From a virus: 64,000 nucleotides of DNA. Every line of letters starts with the position of its first letter. The first letter of the stretch is position 1. The notes below the pieces were generated by a model. That model worked only from the letters and a program-made list of their open reading frames with translations, did not search any database and was not told where the DNA came from. Where the stretch lies: positions 1 through 64,000 of the IMG/VR virus record IMGVR_UViG_3300005577_000030, one strand, 5' to 3'. Positions 26,421 through 36,000 of this stretch are shown one piece after another. The translations under genes were made by a program, and so were the position numbers.

Positions 26421-28398
26421 TACAGGCGGAAAATTAGGATTATTAAGTGAGGCTATCATTGATAGTTACAATGATAATGGAACTGTTAATGTAAAAATAC
26501 CTACAAATGATAGTTTAATTGTAGCTTCATTACCTTTGGCATTTTGTAGTCCTAATGGGGCTTTTATTGGCGGTTATCCTTCGATTGGTACCTCTGTATC
26601 TATTTCGTATGGTCAGGGCAAATATTTTATATCTTCTTATTTACCTACATCTAAAGTATTTAATAATTCTACTCGAAATTTAATGAGTGAATTTGGTCCT
26701 GGTAAAATTCTATTACAGACTGAAAAAGCTGCAAATAGAATTTTAATGGATCCGAATGATGGAATTTCAATAGGGACTTCAGTTGCTAATGAAAAAATTG
26801 ATAATAAAAGAAGTATTTGGAGTCATAATTTATCTACAGAAATGTCTTTTACGGCAGCACATCGTTCAATAATCGGTGTAATTCAAAGAGATATAAAAGA
26901 AAATTCAACAAGAAATATTTCTAGTTCGATATTAGACTCTCATGAATATAGTGATTCATTAGTTAATATTGGTATGGATCCTACTACAACAATATCAATT
27001 AATAGTACGAGTAATTTAATTAGAAATTTGCCTTTAGTTGAAAATCATGAAATTATTTATGAATTTCAGAATTTTGATAATGGAATAACATTTACTAATG
27101 ATGAAGATGAAGCTGGCAGGTATATTTCTAAAAAACCTGCAAAAAGACCTACACAAGTATTAAGAAAAGATAGTAGGACAGATATTTTTAATTTGAATTT
27201 AAATAATCCTAATCATTTAATGGAAATATTAAAAGGTACTGGAGTTGATTTATATGGTAATATATTAGATTTAAATAGAAATGTTTTACCAATAGGATTA
27301 TTAGATTCATTTAGTTTATTAAAAAATTCGGATAAAAAAGATGCATTTAGTAAAATTAGAGCTTTACATAGAAAAAGTTTAGCATTTCATTTTGAATTAA
27401 ATGCTAGAAAACAAACAGGAAATGATGATGTAAGTCAAATTCCAAATCCTATTTCGGTTGAAAATTATGGAAGAGATCGAAGTAGATTATTTATTGATAT
27501 TGATAAAGAGGGGCAATTTAAAATAAATATTCCGGCATCAAGTGAAACTGGAAATGTGCCTTTATTAACTAGATATGAGACTGCTTCAACATATGCGGCA
27601 AATTTAGGTTTAGTAAATGATCCTGATGTTTTAATAAAAGAATCAAATAATAAAGATATTTTGCATCAAGATTTTAGTAATGCTTCTACAGTATTTTTAA
27701 AATCAGATTTAGATGGATATGAAGGTCCAATAGATATATTAAAAAATAAACCGATAAATTTAGGTACAGCTTATCATGATATTAAAAAAACAATATTACA
27801 GCATCAAAATACAGGTAGAGAGACATTAATTAATTATTTTGATGATGGGCAAATATATTTAAATACTATAGGATATTTAGATAAAGTAGTAAGTGATACA
27901 GTATTTGTACATGGTCCTAATGCAAATGCTGGAGGAAGATCTGGAACTTTTAATTTTGATGGCATGATTTCGTATTCTATTGGGGCAAATACAGTAGATC
28001 GTCAATCGGTTTGGGCAGATTATGCTGGTGGAATTGTAAGTAATGTTGGAAGGGATTTAAGAGGGAATAGTCTTTTAACAACATTTGATGGAGCTGTTCG
28101 TTGGCAAATTGGATCTACTGGAGTTTCGGGAGATTCTAGATTTAAAAATGAAAATAATGCTCATATGGCTGGAACGTTAGATATTAGAGTTGTTGATGGA
28201 ACTGGTCAATTATCTATAATAAGAGTTGATTCAAAAGGTATTTCTATTGCTTCGGCTGGTAGATTGGAAATAGCTGCTGAACAAGATTTAATATTAAGAT
28301 CTAACGGTAATATCTTGATGGAGAGCAAGAATTGTATCTTTTACCCGGAAAATAATATGGGTCGTATTGTTAAGAGAAATGGAATTCCTGAAATTTAA
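26413..28398 (+). CDS. Baseplate central spike, gp5/VgrG-like
   Basis: The ATG at 26413 is preferred to the GTG at 26404, giving 661 residues. Residues about 5-85 (LLSEAIIDSYNDNGTVNVKI, FIGGYPSIGTSVSISYGQGK) form a plausible OB-fold, as in gp5/VgrG spikes. The C-terminus (GRLEIAAEQDLILRSNGNIL) has the alternating pattern of a triple-stranded beta-prism needle. The middle is Asn/Asp-rich without a lysozyme motif. It should trimerise and puncture the outer membrane under the hub. Confidence 0.6.
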   Translation: MGSTGGKLGLLSEAIIDSYNDNGTVNVKIPTNDSLIVASLPLAFCSPNGAFIGGYPSIGTSVSISYGQGKYFISSYLPTSKVFNNSTRNLMSEFGPGKILLQTEKAANRILMDPNDGISIGTSVANEKIDNKRSIWSHNLSTEMSFTAAHRSIIGVIQRDIKENSTRNISSSILDSHEYSDSLVNIGMDPTTTISINSTSNLIRNLPLVENHEIIYEFQNFDNGITFTNDEDEAGRYISKKPAKRPTQVLRKDSRTDIFNLNLNNPNHLMEILKGTGVDLYGNILDLNRNVLPIGLLDSFSLLKNSDKKDAFSKIRALHRKSLAFHFELNARKQTGNDDVSQIPNPISVENYGRDRSRLFIDIDKEGQFKINIPASSETGNVPLLTRYETASTYAANLGLVNDPDVLIKESNNKDILHQDFSNASTVFLKSDLDGYEGPIDILKNKPINLGTAYHDIKKTILQHQNTGRETLINYFDDGQIYLNTIGYLDKVVSDTVFVHGPNANAGGRSGTFNFDGMISYSIGANTVDRQSVWADYAGGIVSNVGRDLRGNSLLTTFDGAVRWQIGSTGVSGDSRFKNENNAHMAGTLDIRVVDGTGQLSIIRVDSKGISIASAGRLEIAAEQDLILRSNGNILMESKNCIFYPENNMGRIVKRNGIPEI

Positions 28399-28446
28399 AG
28401 ATATATAGATAGAGTTAATAAATGATAAAACTGTTTGGAAATATTT

Positions 28447-30600
28447 ATGCCGTGTAATCCTAATGATACAACAATTAATGTACCTGCTGCCCCTGGTGTC
28501 CCAATTAATGGATTCGGTATACCTTTTTCGCCTCCCCAATTGCCATTAAAAGGAATTGAGCTTCCAAATATTGAATCAGTTTTAGATTTAGTCAATGAAT
28601 TCACGGCCCGTTTTCCATCTTCAGATTTTAAACCAAATTTAGATGATGGGACAAATACAGTTTTAACAGCTTTAATGAGTTTGTTAGATCAAGTAGCTCC
28701 ATTTTTATCTTTATATAAATTTTTTCAACCAGCGATAAATATGCTTTTATGCTTATTGGAAATTCTTTGTGCATTTCCTAATCCATTTAAAATGTTTAGA
28801 GCTATGCGTCGATTATTTAAACGATGCTTACCTGATTTAATGAAGTTATTTCCATTTTTAGCTTTATTAGTAATGATTTTATCTTTATTATTAATTATAT
28901 TAGCTTTAATCGAATACATTATAGCTATGGTAGAAAAGCTAATTGAAGATTTATTAGCTAATATTATTACGTTAGAAAAAGGTTTATCATTACAAGATGA
29001 TGATGCTGTATCAGCTACTGCAAGAAAAATTGCTCAATTACTTTGTTTAATGGAAAATTTATTTTCTGTATTAATTGCTATTTCTTCTATTATTAGTATT
29101 ATTCAAGCTTTAGCGGGGATTAGTGGAAAAAGTGCTTGTGGTGGTGGTGGTGCTCCTTCTGCTGGAGATGAAAGTTGTTGTTCTTCGGATGTTTGCCCTC
29201 CATTTGTCACAGATAATCCTGATGGCATTGTTGGAATTAGTGGCGAATTAATTTATTATAATAGAATAAATACTGATCTGCGAGGAATATTTGGTGCTCT
29301 TACAGCTGAACAAGCTGGAGCATTTAATTTACCAGCTCTTAGAAATGAATCTTGGCAATTTATAAATCAGGCTACAAATCAGCCCTATCCATTTAAGGAT
29401 ATAATTACGGCAATTAATGGTGGTGATATTTTCTTTCCTGAGGGAGTAACATTTAATAAAAATACTCGACCAAATAAAGCTCCATATACTTTAGATTTAA
29501 CTTTAACAGATTTTGATCCTAAAGTTTTTCTTAATTATGAATTAAGTGCAGGTAGAGATTTCTTAATAAAAGATTTAATTATTACTGAAAAACCTTATAT
29601 TGGAGTATTAGATTTTGATAATAATTTAAATTATTCATTAAATAGCAATGGTACTTTTAATTTAGCTGGTGGTTTAGTATATGAAATTGATCAAGTTACA
29701 AAAGCAGTAAATCCTTATTATGTAAATGGAGCTCATGCAACAATTGAAAGTTTTATTCATCATAATCCTAAATTTGGGTATTTGCCGGCAATTGATGATG
29801 GATACATGATTGGCGATGTTAAATTTACATTAAATATTAATCATGAAACTTTAATACATTATGGATTAATTACGTTAGGTTGTCATCCAGATATTGCTCA
29901 AGAACGATTTGTAGCTAATACAAGTATTGAGTCTATTGGCTTTGATGCAATATCTGTTAAATTACCTGATGTTGGAGCGAATGGAATTTTACCAGATGCT
30001 TTAGGGGCTCAAAAATGCACAGCGGCGGCAATTGAAAAATTAAGAGCTAGTGTATCTCCAGAAAATGTAGCAATATTTCAAGCAGAAATTGATGCATGTT
30101 TAAGTCAATTACGTTCAGAGGTATTACAATCTTACTGTAATATTTTAAGAGCTGGGGTTAGTGCATATGAAAGTACTATTAAGATAAATAATGATATAGA
30201 ATTTATTACTCGTCCAATTAAAGTTGATGTACAATTATTAGATCCAAATGGTACATTAATTTCATTTAATATTCCTCCGAGTTGTATTCCAGAGATGGAA
30301 GAAGCACTTCAAGGAAATGTTACATTAGGTAAAATTTCTGACTTTAAATATGATGGAACTTCTACATTTAAAGCTGAAATAACTAGTAAAGAAGCTGGTA
30401 ATGGTGAATTAACTGTTACTTTTGATGGAAATACCTTTAAAAAAATAATTGGAACAGATGAAACGCCAAGTATTATTAAAGATAATATCTTAGCTTATCA
30501 ATTTATTAGTACAAGTATTATTTCTAAGGTTCCTGGGTCTTCTACTTACGAAGAACAAGTACGTCGTGATGATAGTGATATTGCTGGAGATAATCCATGA
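28447..30600 (+). CDS. Hydrophobic baseplate-region protein
   Basis: The start at ATG 28447 (GGA 9 bases upstream) is preferred to the TTG at 28435; the product has 717 residues. Hydrophobic segments lie at about 86-110 (AINMLLCLLEILCAF), 131-163 (FLALLVMILSLLLIILALIE) and 204-226 (SVLIAISSIISIIQALAGIS), followed by a Cys-rich piece (SACGGGGAPSAGDESCCSSD). The C-terminal 450 residues look soluble. Strongly hydrophobic stretches are rare in baseplate proteins. It could be a membrane-active component released during infection. No family recognised; virion location is inferred from its neighbours. Confidence 0.5.
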   Translation: MPCNPNDTTINVPAAPGVPINGFGIPFSPPQLPLKGIELPNIESVLDLVNEFTARFPSSDFKPNLDDGTNTVLTALMSLLDQVAPFLSLYKFFQPAINMLLCLLEILCAFPNPFKMFRAMRRLFKRCLPDLMKLFPFLALLVMILSLLLIILALIEYIIAMVEKLIEDLLANIITLEKGLSLQDDDAVSATARKIAQLLCLMENLFSVLIAISSIISIIQALAGISGKSACGGGGAPSAGDESCCSSDVCPPFVTDNPDGIVGISGELIYYNRINTDLRGIFGALTAEQAGAFNLPALRNESWQFINQATNQPYPFKDIITAINGGDIFFPEGVTFNKNTRPNKAPYTLDLTLTDFDPKVFLNYELSAGRDFLIKDLIITEKPYIGVLDFDNNLNYSLNSNGTFNLAGGLVYEIDQVTKAVNPYYVNGAHATIESFIHHNPKFGYLPAIDDGYMIGDVKFTLNINHETLIHYGLITLGCHPDIAQERFVANTSIESIGFDAISVKLPDVGANGILPDALGAQKCTAAAIEKLRASVSPENVAIFQAEIDACLSQLRSEVLQSYCNILRAGVSAYESTIKINNDIEFITRPIKVDVQLLDPNGTLISFNIPPSCIPEMEEALQGNVTLGKISDFKYDGTSTFKAEITSKEAGNGELTVTFDGNTFKKIIGTDETPSIIKDNILAYQFISTSIISKVPGSSTYEEQVRRDDSDIAGDNP

Positions 30601-32276
30601 GTGATATAAATATAGAAATAATTCAAGAATCAGGTTTTGATGATATTCAAAATGTTATTACTGATATTGAAGAATTATCAAAGCAATATGTAGGACAAAT
30701 TGATTTATTAAAAAGTATTTTTAAACCAGCTACATCTAATTCTGTATCTATTGCAAAAAATATTATTAATGTAGCAGATATTAATATTGACCATCCTCCA
30801 GAAAGTAGGACCCATTGTTTTTATAGAATGATTGGATTTCCTGTTTTAGCACCTGATGGATCATTTTATAATCCAGGATATGAACCGAATATAGGAAGTT
30901 CATTAGAAAAAAGATCAAAGGTTAATGCAGCTTTTTTAGCTAATAAACAATTAACTATGATTATGCAACAAAGAGAATTATCGGTTTTAACTAGGCGTAA
31001 TATTTTTGCTAATCAAGATATGAATTCTACAATATATGCTTTAGGATTAAGATATATTAAAACATTCTCAGGATATTTTGATAAAAATTCTATGGGCTCA
31101 GATCCTCTTAAAGGAGATCCGCAAGTATTTACAATAAAGTCTAGAGTTGATGGTTTAGTTGATTTTTATCAAAATAATAATGTTGTAAATACTACAAATT
31201 CATTTAGTAAACAAAATCATATACTTAGGCCATTCGTTGTAGATCCGTTAATTGCAGAGACGGTTAATCCTGTAGAGAATAGAATTTGTGTTCCATTTTT
31301 AAATACAAAAGAAGATACAAAAATTAATATTCATTCAGCTCCTCTTAAAAGACCTATAATAGAATTTATTTGTAGATTGAGGTTACAGCAAGATAATAAA
31401 ACTGATACATATTTTATAAATCAGGTTAATAAATTAATTTCTGGAACGAGTTCAAATTCTAATAGTTCTTTACAGGATATTAAAAATACAATTTTAGCTT
31501 TATCTGGAAATGATAATTTATCTGAATTAAAGGATAATACGTTATTTTTGGATAATATTAATAATTTTTCAAGTGTACAGACAGCTACATTAAATATGTT
31601 AATTAAAACTATTAAAGGATTAGTATTTCAATTAGACGCAACAATAAGAAATTTAGATATAATTACGAGAAAAATTGATTTTCAACCTATTCCTAATAAA
31701 GAAGGGCCAGAATTTGGTGGAGGTATTAGAAGTACAATAAATTCAGTTTATGATCAAAAAATAGCTAACTTAACTATATTAAATTTAAATAATCAAAGAC
31801 AGCAACAATTAATTGCGGATAAATTGGGCGGTGGAAATGAATTATTTGCTAGCGCTGTAATTGCTTCTAGTCAAAAAAATTACAAAACTGAAATAAATAA
31901 TTTACAAAGACAGAAGGATGATTTGGCCAATGAAGCTTTAAATAATTTAGCTGATATTGAAAGAATTTGTGGAGAAGTGAGTGGACTAGGATTAATTGAT
32001 ATTTTAGCAATTTATACGGCATTATGGGCCATAGATATAGATTCATTAATTGGTTTACTTGATGATAAAGCATTTAATAGACTTTATGATTTTAATGTTG
32101 AGTTAAGAACAAAAGAAGTAGAAGCTAGAAAATCTAGTGGATCAAGTGCAGTTACTTGTTTTGATGCATTAAAAAATTTTGAAACTAGTTTATTTAATAT
32201 ATTATCATTTGCAGATAAAATATTAGAAATGGCAGAAAGTTCACCATCAATAAATTCTGATAGTTATATTTATTAA
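30597..32276 (+). CDS. Putative baseplate structural protein, coiled-coil
   Basis: A 559-residue protein overlapping the previous stop by ATGA. It begins with an acidic helix (FDDIQNVITDIEELSKQYVG) and has long helical stretches in the second half (LNNQRQQQLIADKLGGGNEL, then NLQRQKDDLANEALNNLADI) compatible with coiled coils. No enzyme motif is seen. It lies between the hydrophobic protein and the gp25-like wedge, so I infer a baseplate or tail-assembly role without knowing which. Confidence 0.45.
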   Translation: MSDINIEIIQESGFDDIQNVITDIEELSKQYVGQIDLLKSIFKPATSNSVSIAKNIINVADINIDHPPESRTHCFYRMIGFPVLAPDGSFYNPGYEPNIGSSLEKRSKVNAAFLANKQLTMIMQQRELSVLTRRNIFANQDMNSTIYALGLRYIKTFSGYFDKNSMGSDPLKGDPQVFTIKSRVDGLVDFYQNNNVVNTTNSFSKQNHILRPFVVDPLIAETVNPVENRICVPFLNTKEDTKINIHSAPLKRPIIEFICRLRLQQDNKTDTYFINQVNKLISGTSSNSNSSLQDIKNTILALSGNDNLSELKDNTLFLDNINNFSSVQTATLNMLIKTIKGLVFQLDATIRNLDIITRKIDFQPIPNKEGPEFGGGIRSTINSVYDQKIANLTILNLNNQRQQQLIADKLGGGNELFASAVIASSQKNYKTEINNLQRQKDDLANEALNNLADIERICGEVSGLGLIDILAIYTALWAIDIDSLIGLLDDKAFNRLYDFNVELRTKEVEARKSSGSSAVTCFDALKNFETSLFNILSFADKILEMAESSPSINSDSYIY

Positions 32277-32283
32277 GGAAATA

Positions 32284-32712
32284 ATGTCTTTTGATTTAAA
32301 AATACTTAATGGAGATTTGGTTATCGGAACGAATGCTGATTTAGCTCAGGTTCAAGATACTGAAAAATTAATTCAGGATGTATTAAAAATATTAATGACA
32401 GAGGTGGGAGCTAATCCCTGGTTTCCCTGGTATGGCTCTTTATTATCAGGATCAATGGTAGGTTCTCCGTTTGATTCTAAATTTATTGCTACTATGGCAG
32501 AAAATCAGATTCGATCAAGTTTAGAAATAATTCAAGGATTACAAAGAGATCAAGCTACTAAACAATTAGTAACACCAAGTGAGTTATTGGCAGCCATTAA
32601 AAGTGTAAATGTGGCAAGAAATCAAATAAACCCTATGTTTTTTTCTATAAGTTTGGCAATTTTAACTAAAAATTTAACAGTAGCAAATACTAAATTTAAT
32701 GTAACACTTTAA
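32284..32712 (+). CDS. Baseplate wedge protein, gp25/GPW family
   Basis: A 142-residue protein with AAGGAA 4 bases before ATG. GDLVIGTNADLAQVQDTEKL followed by IQDVLKILMTEVGANPWFP is the core of the gp25/W family of baseplate wedge proteins, which links the sheath to the baseplate. Length fits (T4 gp25 has 132 residues). The usual neighbour, a gp6/J-type wedge protein, follows directly. Confidence 0.85.
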   Translation: MSFDLKILNGDLVIGTNADLAQVQDTEKLIQDVLKILMTEVGANPWFPWYGSLLSGSMVGSPFDSKFIATMAENQIRSSLEIIQGLQRDQATKQLVTPSELLAAIKSVNVARNQINPMFFSISLAILTKNLTVANTKFNVTL

Positions 32713-32757
32713 ACTAATTAAATCGCATATTTATGATTTATACTAATTAGGAATTTA

Positions 32758-35700
32758 ATGGCACGTATTCGGAGCTCAAACGAAATAATATTAGCATTAT
32801 TAGATTTTTATCGAAATGCTCAACCTAACTTGGATACAAAACCAGGGACAGTATCTAGAGATCTTTTGGTTGATGGTTTTGCTTCTCAATTATCTCGCTT
32901 ATATGAAGAGTTAGCCCGAACATCTTCATTACAATCCTTACGATTAGCTTTAGGTTCAGATTTAGTTAACTTAGCCAGCAATTTTGGAGTTTTTAAAAAA
33001 AATGGCTCCAAATCTAGTGGTCCAGTATTATTCACATTTAATTCATTAACTTCCGATATACCAATTAATAAAGGTGATATTGTTACTGCCAGAAATGGTG
33101 CAACATTTGTGGTATCAAATGGTTTAGTAGTTAGCTCAGTTTTTGCTAATTCATTTAAGGCTATAGCATCTCAATTCAGAACTGATTTAGATTTAGCAGG
33201 AATTTCTGATCAATATGCTGTTCAGGTACAAGTTGAAGCAACAGCAACTGGAATTCAAGGAAATATTTCGAAATATTCTATAGTTTCAACATCTACTTCT
33301 GGTGTAAGTAATGTACTTAACGTAGTTCCTTTTGGCGGTGGAAAGGCAGCCGAAGATGAATCAGCGTTTAGAAGTAGAATTTTATCGGTATTTTCCGGGT
33401 CAAATACGGGAACTTCTTTAGGATATAAAAATGCTGTGTTAAGTGATCCGGCTACAATAGATGCTGTAGTTATTGAACCTGGCGATACATTAATGACTAG
33501 GGATGGAACTCAAGTATTTACAGCTGAAAATGGAACAAAAACTATTATTTCTGAAGGATCTGGTGGTAAAATTGATATTTATGTATTCGGAGCTAGATTA
33601 CAAGAAGTATTAGATAGTTATATTTATAGAGATTTAAGTAATACTGGAAATGCTACAAATCCGGCTAACAATTTTGTATTGGGGCAATTATCTACTGATG
33701 ATAATAAAACGGTAACTAAAAAACGTTTAGATGATCTGGCTAATGGAATTTTACCATCACAACCAATAAATAATGTAATTCAAGTTAGCGGTTCATTAAG
33801 TGGTAATAATTTTATTGAAAAATCAGTTGATAGTTTGGGTAGAGTATCAGGCAACTATGAAATTATAAAAGATACTGGTGCATATGGTGGTAGTCCATGG
33901 GGATTTGATAAATTATCTTGGATTTCTGACAGAGTTTCTGGATTTAAAGAAGATACTACAAAAGGTATATTTGACGGCCAAGATTCATTATCATTTTCTG
34001 ATATTACTGAAATCCAAACAATTCAGCAAAATATTAGTATTGTAAATGAAAATAGTAAAGTTTTGCCGTCAGATCGTTCAATGATTCAATTATCACATTA
34101 TCCTATTTCTAATGTAACTAGAGTATTTAACGTATCAACAGGCGAAAGATATGTTATTGTAAATCAAAATCCTAATGGAACAGGATCAGTAAATAATACC
34201 GGAAAAATTCAAATATCAGGTGGAAGTTTACCAGCTGTTAATGATATTTTACAAACTGATTATACTTGGTTATTTACATATGATCCAAATTTTGATTATG
34301 ATAATAAGGCTAATAAAAATAATATTAGGGCAGTTCAAGATAGCGTAGATTGGGGATTTTCTAATATTGTAAAGCGAGAACAGGCTACATTAATTACTAC
34401 AAGTTCCACCTTAACTGTAACTACAACTCATCCAATAAATAGTGTTATTAGTGTTAATGTATTTAAAAATGAAACCAACGCTGTTTCATATGTTTCGAAT
34501 AGACTTTCAGTTGTTGTAAATTTTCCTGTTACGAATGTGGTTAGTGTAATTAGAACTTCAGATAATGCTGAATTATGGAATACAAATAAATTAGACGGTA
34601 CATTTAGTGGATTTACTATATTTTTACCAACAGATACATCGGCCAGTGTAGGTAATTTAATAGAAGTTGTTTATAATGCTGTTGATGTTTTTAATGTAGA
34701 TAATAGTGAGGGAAGTTTTAATGATAATAAAATTACAATAGTTCCTAGTGCTACTGCTATAGCTGGTACTATTGTTGAAGTAAATTATATAGCAAATATA
34801 AATACATTATTACCATCATTAACTCTAGCTAATTTACCTGCAATAAGAGCTGGAAATTATTTTAATACTACAAATTTAAATAATATTGGAAATCAACCGA
34901 CTAGTCATATATTTTCTAATACGGGCGGTATAATTCAAAATTTAAGAAGTGCTCCAACAAGACTTGCTTTAACAATTTCTGGATCAATTTCTCCCGGAGT
35001 TATTACCGTATCTGGAACTACCATTTTTGGAGTTTTAGATGTTGTGTATACTGTAGGAACATCTGGATTAAAACAAGATTTAAGATCTGCTTTACGGACA
35101 GCTTTAGGATTAACTTCAGTATCGGATATTCCTTCTAATTTAAAAATAGCTAGATTAATTAGTTTAGAAAAAGTAGAAACTACATCAAATTTAGATGTAT
35201 TAAATATATTAAATAGTTTTGATATTAAGGGATATGGAATACGAGAAAATACATTTGTTAAAAATGAAGCTGTGGCTGATTTAACATTAGGTGTTACAGA
35301 AATATCTTTACCAAATACGGTAAATAATAATGATAATTTACCGCAAGTTGGTGAACGATTAAAAGTTTCATTTTATTATATATTAGAAAATTCTTCAGAA
35401 AATGTATTATTTTCAAAGGGTGGAACGCTTTATACTAATAAATCTTTTGCTTTTGTTGATTCTGTTGTTATTTCAAGTGGTTTTACTTCTGGATCATCTA
35501 GTTCCGCGTTATTAACTATTTCTAATCAAAATCAACCTACAACTGGTTCAAGATATAGTGTAATTTATGATTATATTGCGCCAAAACAAAATGAAAGAAT
35601 TACTATTGATTATAATTACAATCAATTAATAGGTGATGCAACATTGGCTGTAGAAAATACTAGGCCAATAAACGCTGATGTTTTGGTAAAAGAATCACCT

Positions 35701-36000
35701 TCTATAAAAGTTGATATAGAAATGAATATTGTGTTAACTGATGATTTTATAAATAATGGAAACACTGTGAAACAAAATGTTCAAGATATTGTAACTTCAA
35801 CATTAAATTCTAATAAATTAGGTTTGACTATTGATTCATCTGATTTAATTAATGCTGCATATACAATAGATGGTGTTGATAGAGTTAGAGTATTATTTTT
35901 TAATAAATCAGATTTGGCCGGAAGTGTATTAAGTATTACGGCACAGAAGAATGAATATATAGTTGCAAATGATGTTGTTATAAATATAGAAACGAGATAA
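32758..36000 (+). CDS. Baseplate J-like wedge protein (gp6/gp47 type)
   Basis: A 1,080-residue protein. Its first 240 residues carry baseplate-J signs: an N-terminal helical segment (LLDFYRNAQPNLDTKPGTVS, RDLLVDGFASQLSRLYEELA), then DIPINKGDIVTARNGATFVV, VQVEATATGIQGNISKYSI and PFGGGKAAEDESAFRSRIL. The remaining two thirds, beta-rich with repeated Val/Ser/Asn patterns, are additional domains not found in short J proteins. Its C-terminal 100 residues (VKVDIEMNIVLTDDFINNGN) return to the J type. Together with gp25 it forms the wedge ring. It overlaps the next gene by TAATG. Confidence 0.8.
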   Translation: MARIRSSNEIILALLDFYRNAQPNLDTKPGTVSRDLLVDGFASQLSRLYEELARTSSLQSLRLALGSDLVNLASNFGVFKKNGSKSSGPVLFTFNSLTSDIPINKGDIVTARNGATFVVSNGLVVSSVFANSFKAIASQFRTDLDLAGISDQYAVQVQVEATATGIQGNISKYSIVSTSTSGVSNVLNVVPFGGGKAAEDESAFRSRILSVFSGSNTGTSLGYKNAVLSDPATIDAVVIEPGDTLMTRDGTQVFTAENGTKTIISEGSGGKIDIYVFGARLQEVLDSYIYRDLSNTGNATNPANNFVLGQLSTDDNKTVTKKRLDDLANGILPSQPINNVIQVSGSLSGNNFIEKSVDSLGRVSGNYEIIKDTGAYGGSPWGFDKLSWISDRVSGFKEDTTKGIFDGQDSLSFSDITEIQTIQQNISIVNENSKVLPSDRSMIQLSHYPISNVTRVFNVSTGERYVIVNQNPNGTGSVNNTGKIQISGGSLPAVNDILQTDYTWLFTYDPNFDYDNKANKNNIRAVQDSVDWGFSNIVKREQATLITTSSTLTVTTTHPINSVISVNVFKNETNAVSYVSNRLSVVVNFPVTNVVSVIRTSDNAELWNTNKLDGTFSGFTIFLPTDTSASVGNLIEVVYNAVDVFNVDNSEGSFNDNKITIVPSATAIAGTIVEVNYIANINTLLPSLTLANLPAIRAGNYFNTTNLNNIGNQPTSHIFSNTGGIIQNLRSAPTRLALTISGSISPGVITVSGTTIFGVLDVVYTVGTSGLKQDLRSALRTALGLTSVSDIPSNLKIARLISLEKVETTSNLDVLNILNSFDIKGYGIRENTFVKNEAVADLTLGVTEISLPNTVNNNDNLPQVGERLKVSFYYILENSSENVLFSKGGTLYTNKSFAFVDSVVISSGFTSGSSSSALLTISNQNQPTTGSRYSVIYDYIAPKQNERITIDYNYNQLIGDATLAVENTRPINADVLVKESPSIKVDIEMNIVLTDDFINNGNTVKQNVQDIVTSTLNSNKLGLTIDSSDLINAAYTIDGVDRVRVLFFNKSDLAGSVLSITAQKNEYIVANDVVINIETR

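Noticed and set aside
28294-28604. Two minus-strand frames at the junction of the spike and hydrophobic-protein genes
   Set aside because: They overlap two well-supported plus-strand genes and lack start signals.
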